Shown here in pieces: positions 21,861 through 36,400 of a stretch of 64,000 bases of DNA. Below the pieces are notes generated by a model that saw only the letters and a program-made list of their open reading frames with translations, was not told the DNA's origin and made no database searches. Source of the DNA: Acheta domesticus. Lineage: Eukaryota > Arthropoda > Insecta > Orthoptera > Gryllidae. How positions within the stretch are numbered: position 1 is the first letter of the stretch; each line of letters starts with the position of its first letter. Made by a program: the position numbers and the translations under genes. The DNA lies in assembly GCA_031308135.1 (NCBI GenBank), contig JAHLJT010000631.1, forward strand, positions 221,641,433 through 221,705,432, written 5' to 3'.

Positions 21861-21924
21861 CTGTTGGTCTTTGCAGTTTTACTTCCTTGTATATTTACAT
21901 ATATACGAAGTAATATACGCATTA

Positions 21925-22245
21925 TAGAGAAAGTTATGAAATGCGGCGGAAAATCGATTTCGAGATTTCAACGGAAATACAGGTTTTGGGGTCCTCTGAT
22001 ACGGAAAAGGTGTTGATTTTTTCAAAACGTCCGTCTATCTGTCTATCCGTCAACAACCACTGGCGCCTAAACCATAATTACGATTTTTTCCAAAATGGAT
22101 ATTCCCCGGCCGATCTGACTCAACTCAAGGCACTGTGATTTTGGAAAACTTTCTTCGGAATTTGGGGGTACTTTACATGAAGTCCCCGAACGTTTTCTCA
22201 AAAAAGGCTCTAAATTTTTTCTTTAAATTTCTTGGAAAAATAGAG
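21925..22245 (+). repeat. Family X partial copy
   Basis: Contains GTCCGTCTATCTGTCTATCC, GGCGCCTAAACCAT, GGATATTCCCCGGCCGATCT and GGGGGTACTTTACATGAAG, the core landmarks of family X, reading in the TIR-L orientation. Confidence 0.6.
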
Positions 22246-22446
22246 TAAAATACATGGCGGAGAGGTCGTTTGAGCAAAATGGACTGCGGGTTAAGTTTGA
22301 CCTAGTTTCTGTACCACTCTCCACCATTCAACTATAGCTCACCTACCAAAACTCACTTTTGATAGGAAGGACCAGCACCTGTGGATGTACGGACAAGTAC
22401 AACCCGTTGCCCTGAAATAGGGTATATTCATGAATAAGAAAAAATT

Positions 22447-24053
22447 AATGGTGCTTCCGAATGGCACAGACTTTCCCGTATTAGTTTTCTATTTCCTTGG
22501 GTCTTCGCTAGCTATTTGGAATTGCCACATACTCTTTCTTGCCAGCTGCCATCTATCCTAGACAAAAGTACATTTTTTTGGTAATTTTCTTAATTTTTCG
22601 GTTTCCTATTGGTAGAACGGAAATATTAAATTTTAGGATATTAAAAAACATAAAAACCTAGTCCTACATGGCAATTTTCTTTTAAAAATTGTGTGCCGTT
22701 TTAAAGAAAATTGCGATTTAGCGCTACTAAAAACGCGAAATTTGAAGCTCATTTTCACAGAAAGTTTTTGAGTTTTCAAAATACTTTACTTGAAGTTGAA
22801 GCACTTACACTCACAAATATAATAATCTTTACAAATTGCTGGTAATGTGCATACTAAAGATGTGAGAGATCTTAAAAAAAATACATTTATGTAATTTTTG
22901 AAAAAACAAAAAATAACTCAAAATAAACTTTAAGTCATATTAACGATTGTAATTAGCACTATCCGTTACAAAAGTTTGAAGAAAAAATTTGCACCCATAT
23001 ATCACAAATTGGCGTTTGAGCTTTTTTGAAAATGCCGGAATGAGCTACTTTCCACAGAAAACAGTTGTTTTCGTGAAACTTTACTTGACATCATTTAAAG
23101 CACATGTACTCATAAATATAATAAAGTAAACAATTCCCCGCTAGTGTAAATACTAACGACGTGAGAGACAAGTCAAAAATATTACATTTTTGCAATTATT
23201 GAAAAAACAAAAGAATAGACCAATATGGCGTTTCGTCATCTCATAAAATATATTAGGCACTATCTCTACCATAAGTTTAAAGAAAAAAATTGGAGCCGTT
23301 TTTGAGAAAATCTTGTTTTTGTAATTTTTTAAAATGCAAATATTGCACGAAATATTGCGGGAAAACAACAAAACTTTTCAAAAAAATGCACATGACCCTA
23401 ATTAAAGAACTCACTTTGAACAACAAATATTATTTGAACGAAAAATCTCCATCTTCAATTTTTCAGTTCCAGAATGACGTCGACAAAAGTTTTAACATTT
23501 GCAATTTTTGAAAATTTAGAGTTATCCGATAAAATAGGACAATGCCACCTTAATAAGTGTATTTTATTCTATTCTTACAAGAAATTTAGAGAAAAAAATT
23601 GGAACCGTTTTTGAGAAAATTTTGAAAATGTCGGGGGGTGGGCTTCATGTTAAGTACCCCCAAATTATAAAGAATCTTTTTCAAAATCTCAAAGCTCTGA
23701 CTAGAACCAGATCGACCGGGGAATATCCATTCTGGAAAAAATCGTACATATGGTTTAGGCGCTAGCAGTGTTCACAGACGGACAGACGGACAGACGGACA
23801 GACGGACGGACGGGCGGACGTTTTCCTTTCAATTAGTTTTCGATATCAAGGGCCTACAAAACAGGTTTTCTGGCTACACCACGTGTTTGGGGATTTTTTT
23901 CTTAATTTAGCAACTGGTTTTATCCACTTTTTCGTTTTCACGGCCCGGCAATGAATTTTTTCCGCCGAAAATTGACCATTTTTTCGCGTAGCTTTACATA
24001 ACTTTCCCTATACTACGTATATCACTCCGTGTATACGTACGTATACGGGAAAG
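22447..24053 (-). repeat. Family X copy, 1.6 kb
   Basis: From GGTGCTTCCGAATGGCACAG to the terminus CGTATACGGGAAAGTA. The interior is a series of AT-rich blocks with no coding capacity and a (GACG)n tract (23780-23820), followed by TTTAGCAACTGGTTTTATCC. The left terminal inverted repeat is missing. Confidence 0.75.
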
Positions 24054-24334
24054 TAAAAATCACTGATGGTGTAATTAAAGTTAAATATGAAGTGCCGCAA
24101 TTAAATTATTTTGAAGGCATCTTGAGGTGTACAGTTCATGTAAATGGCGCAAGCAAAAATTAAACAATTATGAGAATTACAGAGAAGTTAGGATGTTGCT
24201 TGCCCTGCATGCCGCTTGCCTTGGGAGTCCCGCCTGGCAACGTGTAATGGCGGGTCGCCACAATTTGCTTTGTGGAATATAATAAACAGTGCTTCAAAAA
24301 CATTACATTGATACTTTTCGTATAGTCTGGCCAG

Positions 24335-24492
24335 CCAGGTGACATTAAAACTCTGGAAATACGGTCTGACGTCTTTCATCGCTACGCCCGAACACAAGTG
24401 ATGGGTGTTGTGGAGAATCCTGCCAACGAGTCTCAGCGACTGACGTTCACCGCTGTGCTTCCCGACGAAGCCTTCATTTCAGGCTTGGAAAT
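24335..24492 (+). CDS. ITIH-B exon 1 visible (VIT start)
   Basis: 158 bp if the acceptor is GGCCAG; a TATAG nine bases upstream is an alternative in the same phase. It encodes PGDIKTLEIRSDVFHRYART and LPDEAFISGLE, then a split codon before GTGAGT. Well diverged from copy A exon 1 at DNA level but alignable throughout. Confidence 0.82.
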
Positions 24493-27400
24493 GTGAGTAT
24501 TTAGTAGCGGATATGTAAAGCAGCATAGAGAGTGAATAGCAAGCAGCGTAAAAGTGATTACATAACTGCCCGCTCCGCATACCTAGCGAGGCCCCCACGT
24601 AAGGTAATAGTTTTATCAAATCAGTATCGTTGTCAATTCAAAGTAACGTGCATGAAGTGTTTTTGTATCATACATGGAAGTTCATTACATGACAACACAA
24701 TTATTTAACTCTGAGCAACATCATCAGCCTTATTGGATTAGGCTCCAAGGCCTCTTCCAAAACATTTTAATCTTACCGAACTTCACAATAGTTTCGTTAC
24801 ATTTATGTATATTTCATTGTACCAGATATTACTATGCAGGCAGAATGCCTCCTGGCTCAATTTGTCGGTGTTAATACTCGGTATCCGGCGTGCGGGGGCA
24901 TTTCTTCCCTCTCCAAGGAAAACGGGCGACTTTAGTATTTTCTGTTCTCAAAAGTTCAGGATTTTTAAGTAATTCGCTCTGAACTGGAATTAAAGTTTTA
25001 CCTACACTGACTGAGAACGTTCTACTTTTCCAGAGATATCTTTAAGGCTAGAAATCTTTAGACTTACAAGGGTACATGTAACGGATTATGTTTTTTTGAA
25101 CGCGAAGAAAGAATTATATATTTAGGTTTTTCTGCTTTTGAAAATCATACGATTACCAAGTTTAATCTAATGACTTTGGCGGTCCAATACATTAACAGCG
25201 TCCCCATGAGATGACCATGTTGCCCACGAAAGTAATATGGGATGTTTCACTAAAGACTTTAGCTCTTATTGATTTATTCATTCACCTTACTGCTCTGGTT
25301 TCGGTGTTAATATTTAGGAAAATAGATCAAATTTTAATTAACAGATTCAAATTTTACTTGAGAAGATTCTATGTGTTTTCTATTGGTCATACATAACATA
25401 TCCCATTTGATGTCGATTTCTTGCCATTCGAGCTGTAGCTTGTCATTTTCTTGTAGTAACTTGATCAACTGTGAGACAAATTCTAGCACTCAGCCCTTCT
25501 AGAAACCTGATAAGGGTGGAACAATCGGTGGACTAGATGAACCCCCAAAAGAAAAAAAACTAGAGGTGCTGCAGAATGGCACAAACTTTCCCGCATTAGT
25601 ATTCTATTTCCGATGGTCTCCGCTAGCTATTGGCAAATACTCTGGCCAGCTGCCAGCTATGGCCGCACAATGTACATTTTTTGATATTTTCTTATTTTTC
25701 AGTTTCCTAATATTAAAAACGAAATAATAATTTTATAATATTAAAGAACAGTAAAACCTTGTCCTAAATGGCAATTTTTTTAAAAAACTCTGAAGCCGTT
25801 CAAAGATAATGGCGTTTAAGCATTACTGAAAATGTGAAATTTCAAGCTCTTTTAGACAGAAAATTTTTGAATTTTCGAAAAACATCATTAGCAGCCATTT
25901 GAAGTACATCAACTCACAAATACAATAGTGTTTACAAATTGCAGGAAATATGCATATTAACGGTGTGAGATATCTAAAAAAATACATTTAAGTTCTTGAA
26001 AAAGCAAAAAAATAACCCAAATTGAACATTACGTCATATTAAAGAGTGCAATGAGCACTATTCGTTCGAAAAGTATGAAGAAAAAATTTGCAGCCATTTA
26101 TGAAAAAACGAGGTTTGAGCGTTTTTGAAAACGCGGGATTTTGAGCTAATTTTGACATAAAATGGTTTCGAGGAAGTTTACTTGACATTGTTTAAACACT
26201 CGTAAATATAATAATGTGAACAATTCGCAACTAATGTAAGTATTGACGACGTGAGAGACAAGTCAAAAAAATTACTTGTTTGTGATTTTTGAAAAAAATT
26301 CAGTAATACAATATTATGGCGTTATGCCATTTTGGAGAGTTAATTTATCAATATCCATATCAATCCGAGAGGCTTTATGTAAAGTACCCCTAAATATTAA
26401 AGACAATTTTTCAAAATCGCGGCGTTTGGAGTGGAACCAGATCGACGAACCGCTGGAAATATTCATTTTGGAAGAAACTGTACTTATGGTTTAGGCGCTA
26501 ATGTTGTTCACATACACCGGACACACGTTTTGGACGTTTGGATTCAATTGGTTTTTCAGTATTAAGGAACTACAAAAAGAGATTCTGGCTACAACACGTA
26601 TTAGGGGAGTTTTTTTAATTTAGCAACTGGTTTTATCCTCATTTTCGTTATCAGAACCCGGAAATGAATTTTTTCTGTCGGAAATTCGCGCAGCATTACT
26701 TTTTACATAACTTTCCCTATACTATGTATATTACTCCGTATATACGTATGTATACGGGAAAGTAAAATGGGTGTTAGATACAGTGAGCGTGGGGCCATGC
26801 GATTGGCGCACCTCGGCTCAACCATAATGCAGCATTTCTAAACATATGTCCATGCGAGCAATGCTCTCCGTTTATTTTCGTTCTTGCACCATTGTTAACT
26901 TGTATGGTTTAAAATGCAGTCGTTTTCTCAACACCCCCCTCCACAGGCGTACGTGGGTCGCCCAGCTGTCGAGAGCACACCGGACTGATGTTTAGGTTAA
27001 CAAAGCTTTGCTTCACTTCTCTATGTCGTCAGACGCGTGGGGTCGACCAGAGGTTCGGCTGTTTTACCGTACATTCATTGTCAAGAACACGCTTGTGCCA
27101 CTGATAAACAGAAAGTGTGCAGGGAGGATCTTTTCCATACTTTGTAGGAAAATTATGTGAAGCAGTTGTCACTGAAAAAATACACGCAACGAGCACGCTC
27201 GGTGCCGGTAAAGCAGGGACAGGCTCAGGACCGGTAAGTCGTTTACAAATCTTCTGCTAGCGCTTGCGGTGCCGCGAATCTGTACTAGAGTACCACAACA
27301 GTCACATGTTGACCAATTTTTCTTAAAGACGCCGCCAAACCTAGGTCTGGGTGTCGTACGAATGAGTTTGTAAGAGCTTTCAAAAATGTAAAGTCCTTCA

Positions 27401-30400
27401 GCACACTCGATTAATAAAAGTCCGAAAACGGCTTCTTTGCTCGAAGAACCATGGGAGGCACCGCCTGCCCTGTGAGTGTGGTGGAGCGCCGCGAGGAGGC
27501 GCCAGCGGAGAAGCAGGAGGCGGCGCACATGCAGCTGAGCGCGCGCCACGCCAACCTCTTCACGGTGGCGCTCCACGTGGCGGCGCGCGACAAGGCCGCC
27601 TTCAACCTCACCTACGAGCAGCTGCTGGCGCGCGAGCAAGGCCGCTACCGCCTGCGCCTCATGCTCGACCCGGGCCAGGTGAGCCCCGCCCTTTTCACCC
27701 CCTCACCCCCCTCAGCCACGCCCACTCAGCCAGGGACTGGTGCCTCTTGCAGGTGGTGCAGCGGCTGCTGGTGGAGGCGCGCGTCCGGGACTCGGCCCCT
27801 CTGACGCTGGTGCGGGTGGCCAAGCTCCGGGCAGCGGACAGCGAAGTGGACGCCGCCGCTGAGGGGCCCGACGACCCGCTGGCCACGGTGAGCGAGGCGC
27901 GTGGCGAGGGCTGGGTGGGGGAGGGCGGGGGGCTGAGTGGTGCGGTGGTGCTGTGCGCAGGTGCAGCGCCAGGCGCCGACGGAGGCGCTGGTGCGGTGGG
28001 AGGCGGACGAGGGGGCGCAGCGCAGACTGGCCACGGGCGACGGCGTGCGGGGGCTGCTCGAGGTGAGGCTCAACGCGACAACTTCCCTCTTGTCAGCGCC
28101 CAAAGATAAAGCAATTCTTCGAAATTTATAGACTGCAAATGATTTAATTCCTCAATAATGAATTGCTCTTAAATGTACAAGACGAAGCAAATGTAACCTG
28201 CATTTTTTATGACTATAAATGATTAGAAACTAGTGACTGTAAATGAAAATAATTTCTATTATTAGAATAAATTTAGTAAAACGCCATTTCATCACCAGGT
28301 TCAGTACGATATCGAGCACACGGACAAGTCGCAACTGCTGATGAGCGAAGGAGGACATTTTGTCCATTTCTTCTCCCTGCCAGAGAGTCACTTACTTATG
28401 CCAAAACATGTCATCTTCGTGCTTGACATTGGACGTTCAATGTACAGCAGCAAGATGCAACAGGTAGGCAGTACGAAAATGAAAAAGAATAGAACTAGTG
28501 CAGTTACTAATCATTGTAAATAAGAAGATTCTTAATACGAGTTCTACACAAGTTGCATCGTACATTCAGTTACCACCAGTGGCTTTCTCGCGTTGCTATA
28601 TTCCTACGAAATGCCGGCTGCTTCCAGATGAAGAAGGCGATGCCAGCGATCCTGACGGGGCTGCGCGAGTGCGACGCTTTCTCGCTGCTGACGTTCTCCG
28701 CGGAGGCGCGCGTGTGGGTGCGCGGACTGGGCTTCGTGGCGGCGACGGAGGGGCAAAGGAACACGGTGGTATCCGCCACCAGCGACGTGCTCCTCGAGGC
28801 GCAGGAGGTGGTCGGGCAGCTGCAACCTCAGACAACCTCAGGTGACTTTAAAATCCCTTCTTCATCTCAACCGCGCGTGAGTGCGCGGACTGGGCTTCGT
28901 GGCGGCGACGGAGGGGCGCAGGAACACGGTGGTGGCCGCCACCCGCGACATGCTCCTCGAGGCGCAGGAGGTGGTCGGGCAGCTGCAACCTCAGACAACC
29001 TCAGGTGACTTTAAAATCCCTTCTTCATCTCAACCGCGCGTGAGTGCGCGGACTGGGCTTCGTGGCGGCGACGGAGGGGCGCAGGAACACGGTGGTGGCC
29101 GCCACCCGCGACATGCTCCTTGAGCCGCAGGAGGTGGTCGGGCAGCTGCAACCTCAGACAACCTCAGGTGACTTTAAAAATTCCCTTCTTTAATTCGTGC
29201 GTGTGGTCGTATCTGATGTAAGGAATGAATTTTGATTGATTCGAGACCATATTTTATTGCTTTGTTAATACAAGGTTTTCATGTGCTTGCATCGAGCGAC
29301 TTTTTTGTGGTGGCGGAAGAGGTTGTCAGGTAGCTGCAACCTCAAGTTACTTAAAAAATCTCTTTATCACCACTGTGGAGCCGTATCTGGTATACGGTAT
29401 GAACCATGATTGATTCGACCCCACATTTTATTGTAAAAGGAGATTTTCTAGTACCCGCAACGAGCGATATTTTCCTCCCGGCCACGGACGTTGTTCGTCA
29501 GCTGCAACATAGAACTTCCCGGTTAGCTGAATTACCGTGATATCACTTGACGCCCTGTGTCCTCTTTGTAGATAACAAGTGTCAACTAGTGGTGCTATAC
29601 AATGTCACAGACTTTCCCGTATTAGTTTTCTATTTCTTTGGGTCTTCGCTAGCTATTCCGAATTACCACATACTCTTTCTTGCCACCTGTCATCTATCAC
29701 TGCCAAAAGTACATTTTTTTGTCATTTTCCTAATTTTTCGGTTTCCTATTGCTAGAACGGAAATATTAATTTTAGAATATAAAAAAACACAAAAACCTAG
29801 TCCTAAATTGCAATGATCTTTTAAAAATTATGTGCCGTTTTGAAGAAAATTGCGTTTTAGCGCTACTAAAAATGCAAAATTTGAAGCTCATTTTCACAGA
29901 AAATTTTTCAGTTTTCAGTATACTTTATTTGAAGTTATTTGAAGCATTTACACTCACAAATATAATAATGTTTACAAATTGCTGGTAATGTGAATATTAA
30001 AGATGTGAGAGCCCCTTTAAAAAAATTACTTATGTGTAATTTTTTAAAACAACAAAAAAATCCTCAAAATAAACTTTACGCCATGTTAAAGAATACAATT
30101 AGCACTATCCGTTCGAAAAGTTTGAAAAAAAGTTGAAGCCATTTATGAGAAAATGGCGTTTGAGCGTTTCTGAAAATGCGAAAATTTGAGCTAGTTTCCA
30201 CAGAAAACGGTTGTGTTTTCGATACATTTACTTGACATTATTTAAAGCACATGTACTCATAAATATAATAATGTGAACAATTTGCCGCTAGTATAAATAT
30301 TAACGACGTGGGAGACTGGTCAAAAAAACTACATTTTTGCAATTTTTGAAAAAAATAAAAGATTACAGCAATATGACGTTTATGGCATCTCATAGGGTAC

Positions 30401-33400
30401 ATTTAGCACTATCCCTACCAACAGTTTAAGGAAAAAATCTGGAGCCTGTTTTGAGAAAATCAAGTTTTTGTAATTTTTTAAAATGGCACATATTGCACGC
30501 ATTATTACGCGAAAACTACGAAAATTTTCAGAACTATGTACATGACCTTAAACAGAGAACTCACTTTGGAGAGCACATTTTATTTGAAGAAACAATGTCT
30601 TTCTTCAATTTTGTAGTTGGAGAAAGACGCCGAAAAAATTCAAATTTTCACAATTTTCGAAAATTCAGAGTAATCCGTGAAAATCGAACCTTTGCAATGT
30701 TAATAAGTGTATTTTACTCTATTCATACAAGAAACTTAAAGAAAAAATTTGGGGCTACATGTAAAGTAAAAATCATACCACCTATGGAACTCGATTCCCA
30801 GGTCCTCCCAGTCAGAGGCACTGCAGTGACATCTTCGCCTTTTTTTACTTTCCCGTATACATACGCAGACATGGAGTGATATACGTAGTATAGGGAAAGT
30901 TATATAAACCTGTGCGAAAAAATGGCCAATTTTCTCCCGAAAAAAAATTCGTTGCCGGGCCGTGATAACGAAAAAGTGGATACATCCAGTTTCTAAATTA
31001 AGAAAAAAATCCCCTAACAAATGGTGTAGCCAGAACCCCTCTTTTGTGGGTCCTTGACACCGAAAAACCAATTAAAAAGAAAACGTCTGTCCGTCCCGTC
31101 TGTCCGTCTGTGAACACTGCTAGCGCGTACACCATACGTACGATTTCTATACCTAAAACCTCACGATACTGAACCACACGTACGAATGGATATTCCCTGG
31201 TCGATTTGGTATAGTCAAAACTTTGAGATTTAAAAAAAAATCTCTAAAATTTGGGGGTGCTTTACATGAAGCCCCCCGGACATTTTCAAAATTTTCTCAA
31301 AAACGGCTCCAAATTTTTTTCTTTAAATTTCTTGTAAGAATAGAGTAAAATACACTTATTAAGGTGGCATAGGTCCGATTTTCACGGATTACTCTAAATT
31401 TTCGAAAATTGCAAAAGTTAATTTTTTTTCTGGAACTACAAAATCGAAGATAGAGATTTTTCTTCTGTTGTCCAAAGTGAGTTCTTTCATTAAGGCCATA
31501 TACATTGTTTTGAAAAGTTTAGTAGCTTTTGCACAATATTGCGTACAATATGTGAAATTTTAAATAATTACAAAAACAAGAATTTCTCAAAAACTGCTCC
31601 AATTTTTTCTTTAAACTTTTGGTAGGTATAGTGCCTAATGTATTTTATGAGATGACAAAAGCTGCATATTGTTCGATTCTTTTGTTTTTTCAAAATTGGA
31701 AAAATGTAATTGTTTTACTTGTCTCTCATGACGCCGTTAGTATTTACATTAATCTTGATTTGTTGACATTATAATATTAAGGAGACAATGAACTTTAAAT
31801 AATGTCAAGTAAAGTTTCTCGAAAACGCAACCATTTTGTGTGAAAACTAGCTCAAAATTCCGCATTTTCAGAAACGCTCAAACGCTATTTTCTCTTATAT
31901 GGCTACAATTTTTTCTTGAAACTTTTGTAGCGGATTGTGCTAATTACACTCTAATATGACGTAAAGTTTATTTTGAGTTTTTTTAAAAAGATATACAAAT
32001 GTGATTTTTTTGAAAGTCTCTCTCATCTTTAATATGCACATTACCAGCAATTTGTAAAGATTATTAGATTTGTGAGTCTATGTGCTTGAAATAACTTTAA
32101 ATAAAGTATTTTGAAAACTCAAAAATTTTCTGTGAAAATGAGCTTAACATTTTTAGTAGCGCTAAAACGCAATTTTCTTTAAAACGGCACATAATTTTTA
32201 AAAGAAAATTGCCTATTAGAACTAGATTTTTGTGTTCTTTAATATTTTGAAATTAATATTTCCCTTCTACCAATAGGAAACCGAGAAATTAGGAAAATGA
32301 CAAAAAATGTACTTTTGGCGGTGATAGGTGGCAGATGGCAAGAAAGAGTATGTGGCAATTCGGAATAGCTAGCGAAAACCGAAGGAAATAGAAACTAAAA
32401 CGGGAAAGTCTGTGGCATTCTGTAGAACCACTAGTTTATTTGTTGTTTTACCTGTGATGACAATACATAGTTCAGTTACATTTCACTATACATATGTTTG
32501 ATGACTTACAAACTAATCTAAAATTAAACTTGGCTTTGCGATTGAGGAAACCTAATGGCCACCTCTAATCAGGGTGCGATTCGGTAAATTCTTTGAAGAA
32601 TATGTGGAAAGGGTACTTATTTCTGATTCTTGTGGAATAGGTGGGGTCTCTGGCTAGGTTGAATCCGGTTAAATTCGGAATCTGCATTAAGTTGGAGTAG
32701 AATTGAATGGATAAGTAAAGGATGTGCTGAGCTATGGGTAGGAGATTGAATTCTTTATGAAGCTGTGAGTTAGATACGAACCATGGTACGTAGGTAATTG
32801 TCCTGAGGAATTGATTTTGGATCATTTGAATTTTGTTAAGGTTTGTCTTAGCTGTATTTAGCCATATTGGGCATGCATACAGTAGGAGGTGTCTAACCAT
32901 TGTTTTATATATTGCGAGTGCTCTGTCATATGGTAAGTGTTTTTTTTATTATTGGCTTTAATTGTAATAGTTTGTTTTTAGCCTGTAATACTTTATTGTG
33001 AATGTGATGTTTCCAGTTTAATTTTGTATCGATATTTTGTCCGAAGTATTTTATTGGCTTGTTTGCTGGGTGCCAGTTTATTATTTCATTGTTTAATGTT
33101 AATGGAGAAGGAGAGGTGTATGGTCTAAATGTGAACATTTTAGCTGCTGTTTTAGTTGGGTTAAGTTTTTATTTTGACTTTGCTGCCCAGCTTTCAATTA
33201 GATTTATATATATTTTGATTCTATTTTTGATTGCTGTGAGTGAGGTTCCAGATAAATAAATTGCAGTGTCGTCAGCAAACTGGGCTATTTGTATGGAGTT
33301 CAACTTCGGAATATGTGCTACATATATGTTAAAAAGAGTGGGTGAGAGAGGGGATCTCTGGGGTAAGCCTGCATTTATTATTTTGGGGTTTGAATGGTGA

Positions 33401-36400
33401 TTATTGATTGTCATTGAGAATGTTCTGTTTTCTAAAAATTTCTTTGTGATTTCTGTTAGATAATATGAGGTACCGCTTTTTTAAATTTTGTTTATTAATG
33501 CTTGATGCCAGATTCTATCAAACGCTTGTGAAATGTCTAAAAATATTGCTATTGTATAATCCTTTTTTTAAAATGATGAATATAAATGTTCGGAAATTCC
33601 TAACAGTTGATGTTGCGTTGAAATCCGTTTCATAAAGCCGAATTGTTCTTTTGGTATTACAATTGTAGATATTATGTATTTGGACAGTCTTTTTAGGATT
33701 TTTTTAAATGTTTGATAGAAAAGGTAGTAAACTTATTGGTCTGTAACTGTTGACGTCTGTCATGTTTTTATTCGGTTTGGGAACTGGAATAATAACTGCA
33801 TGTTTCCAAGTAAACGGGAAGTGACTTATTCTAAGACAAGAATTGTAAATGTTATTTATATACACTATTGCTGGTAAGGGTAGCTTTTTTAGTATCATCT
33901 TATTTATTTTATCGTGTCCTGGTGATTTTTTATTTGGTTGTTTTGTGATTATTTGTGTGATTTCTTTTGAAGATATGTATTGGATTCTATGGTGTGGACC
34001 ATATACTGGTTGGTTTGATGCTGTAGTGATTGTTTTATGTTCGGGATGGGGTTGAGTTGAATTGTGAATGTTGAGGCAAAATACGTGGCTAATTCTTTCT
34101 CTTTTTGTATTGAAGTGTTTGCTTTTCCTGTTGTTTGATTTAATGGGGGGGATTATTGTTTTCTTATTTAGTATTTTTTGGTAAAGAGCCATATTGAATT
34201 ATTTTCGAGTTTTGAGTGGAATTGTTGGGCGTTGTGCTTTTTAATTAGTCTTTTGACTGTATTAGTAATTATATTCAGTTCGCACTTTATTTCTGGCGTT
34301 CTAAATTTAGCCCACAGTCTTCTTGTTTTGTTTTTTATTTTTATAGCATGTAGTATTTCCTGAGGCAATATGGTGTTCTTATTGTATTTGGATTGTTTTT
34401 GTGGATTTATTTGTGAAGTAAGCAGGATGGACTGTATTAGTGTGTTTAGGTAAGTTACGGCATTTTGTATTTCAGTTGGAGTATTTAATATTTTAATTTT
34501 GGGAATGGCACTACTTATGTTGTTCTGGAACTTGTACCAGTTAATTTTGAGCGTATTGAATTTGGGAGTTGGGCATGAGGTGGAGACATCTGTTGGGAAG
34601 TTATTAGTACTGGTATATGGTCCGAGTCTAGTTCAAAAACTGGAGATGAATAAAATTGGGTGGTAGAGTCAGTAATTCCTATGTCGAGAATATCTGGATT
34701 TCTGAGTCGATCATAAGGGTAATATGTAGGTTCTGTTATGGATATTATTTTTAGGTTGTGTTGACTTACTATTAGTTCGAGTATTTTTCCGTTCCGGTTG
34801 TTTGCTTGACATCCCCAGTTGATGTTTTTGGAATTAAGATCTCCTAATACTAAAGTATTTATCTGTGGTTGAAATAAATTTGGTAGATTCACATAAGCTA
34901 TTTTCGTTGTAGGGAGTTTGTAGGCTGATACTATGTTCCAGTCATTTTTATTTATTTTTAGTCATATTGCTTTGGTTTCCAAACCAGGTGTGTGAGCGAT
35001 ATTTATCTGGTGGTGCTCTATTGTGGTCTTTACTGCTATTACGATTCCTCCACCGTTGTTCTCTGTTCTGTCTGATCTGTGCAGTGTGTATTCCGGAATG
35101 TAAAGTTTATTTCTTTCTTTAAGATGGGTTTCAGTAATGCATGCTACATCTATTTTGAAGGAATGCAGAAAATGTATTAGTTGTTTTTTTAAAATTTAGG
35201 ATTCCATTTGCGTTCCAGTTTAAGAATGTTAAATTTCTAGGGAGATGCACTGACATTATGATTGCTTACAAACGATGTGACTGAGTTTTGGATTGCCGAG
35301 ATGACGGTGGGGATCAATGAGTTTATGAAGTTTACGATATATGAAGTGATTGTATTAATGATTGTATTTTTTAGGTAGTTGTCTGATAGGGAGGCTTGAG
35401 AATTGTTTAATGAGAGGGTGTTACGTTGGTTTGAGGAGATATTTTGATTATGATTGTTTCTTATTTGTGTGAAGTTTTGAAGTGGTTTGGTCCTCGGTAC
35501 GTTTGGGAAGTGAACTAGTGAGTCATTTGAGTGGAAAGGTGTTGAATTCTGTTGATGGGGATTTCTATTTCTGAAGGTTGAGGTGGAAGTTTTCTTTTCA
35601 TTTATTTCTTTGAAATAAGAGCAGTTATTACTTCTAATATCCGCACGGTGGTTTCCTACAGTTAGCACAAACATGCGTTTGAAGTTTTTGTGGGCATGTT
35701 GCAGAGTAATGGTTTCCTGAACAGAAAGCACAGTTAATCTTATGATTACAGTTATTTTTTGAGTGACCGAAATCTAAGCATCTTTGACATTGTAGGGGGC
35801 CGTTGGGCCTTCGTCTTCTTTCTGTTGTCACTCGATGATAGCAAATTTGATTGATGGTTAATATAGTTTCTATGGGGTTCGTTTCCACTAAATTCAGCTG
35901 CTACGGCCGGGATGGGATTATTGTCTTTTTGTAAACGAGTTACTTTTTTGATGGATGGGTGGCGTTGAGTGAGGTCTTGAATTATTTCCTGATCAGAGAT
36001 TGATTGATTTATATTTTTGAAAGCCACTGAGAATTTTTTATTGGTAGGGTCTCAATAAGAATGAAAACTTCTTTGCGTTTATATTAGATATTTCACTATG
36101 TTTCTGAAGTCGGTTATTGATTTTGCAACTACTCTCCCTTTATTATTTTTATTCTCGGCAACGAAATTTGAAGTCACTTTATATTTTAGTTCTTTAATGA
36201 ATTCGTTATTGTTTGTAATATTGGCTACAACTATTGGAGGAATTCTGTTGGTGTTTTGAGTCTGTTCACTGATATTTTCTCTTAAGTAGTTGAACCTATT
36301 GTCATCTTGTTTAGACGTTAACTTATTTAATTCACTGAAACTGTTGCCTACAGGTACATTATACATATAGTTTAAATGGTGTGCTTAGTCAGATGACGCA

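Noticed and set aside
23780..23820. CRISPR-like short regular repeats (GACGGACAGACG)
   Set aside because: A simple microsatellite inside family X in a eukaryotic genome; there are no spacers.
28553..29008. Frame running through the tandem exon edges as extra coding repeats
   Set aside because: The 163-bp period shifts frame, and the translation after 28841 has no vWA character.
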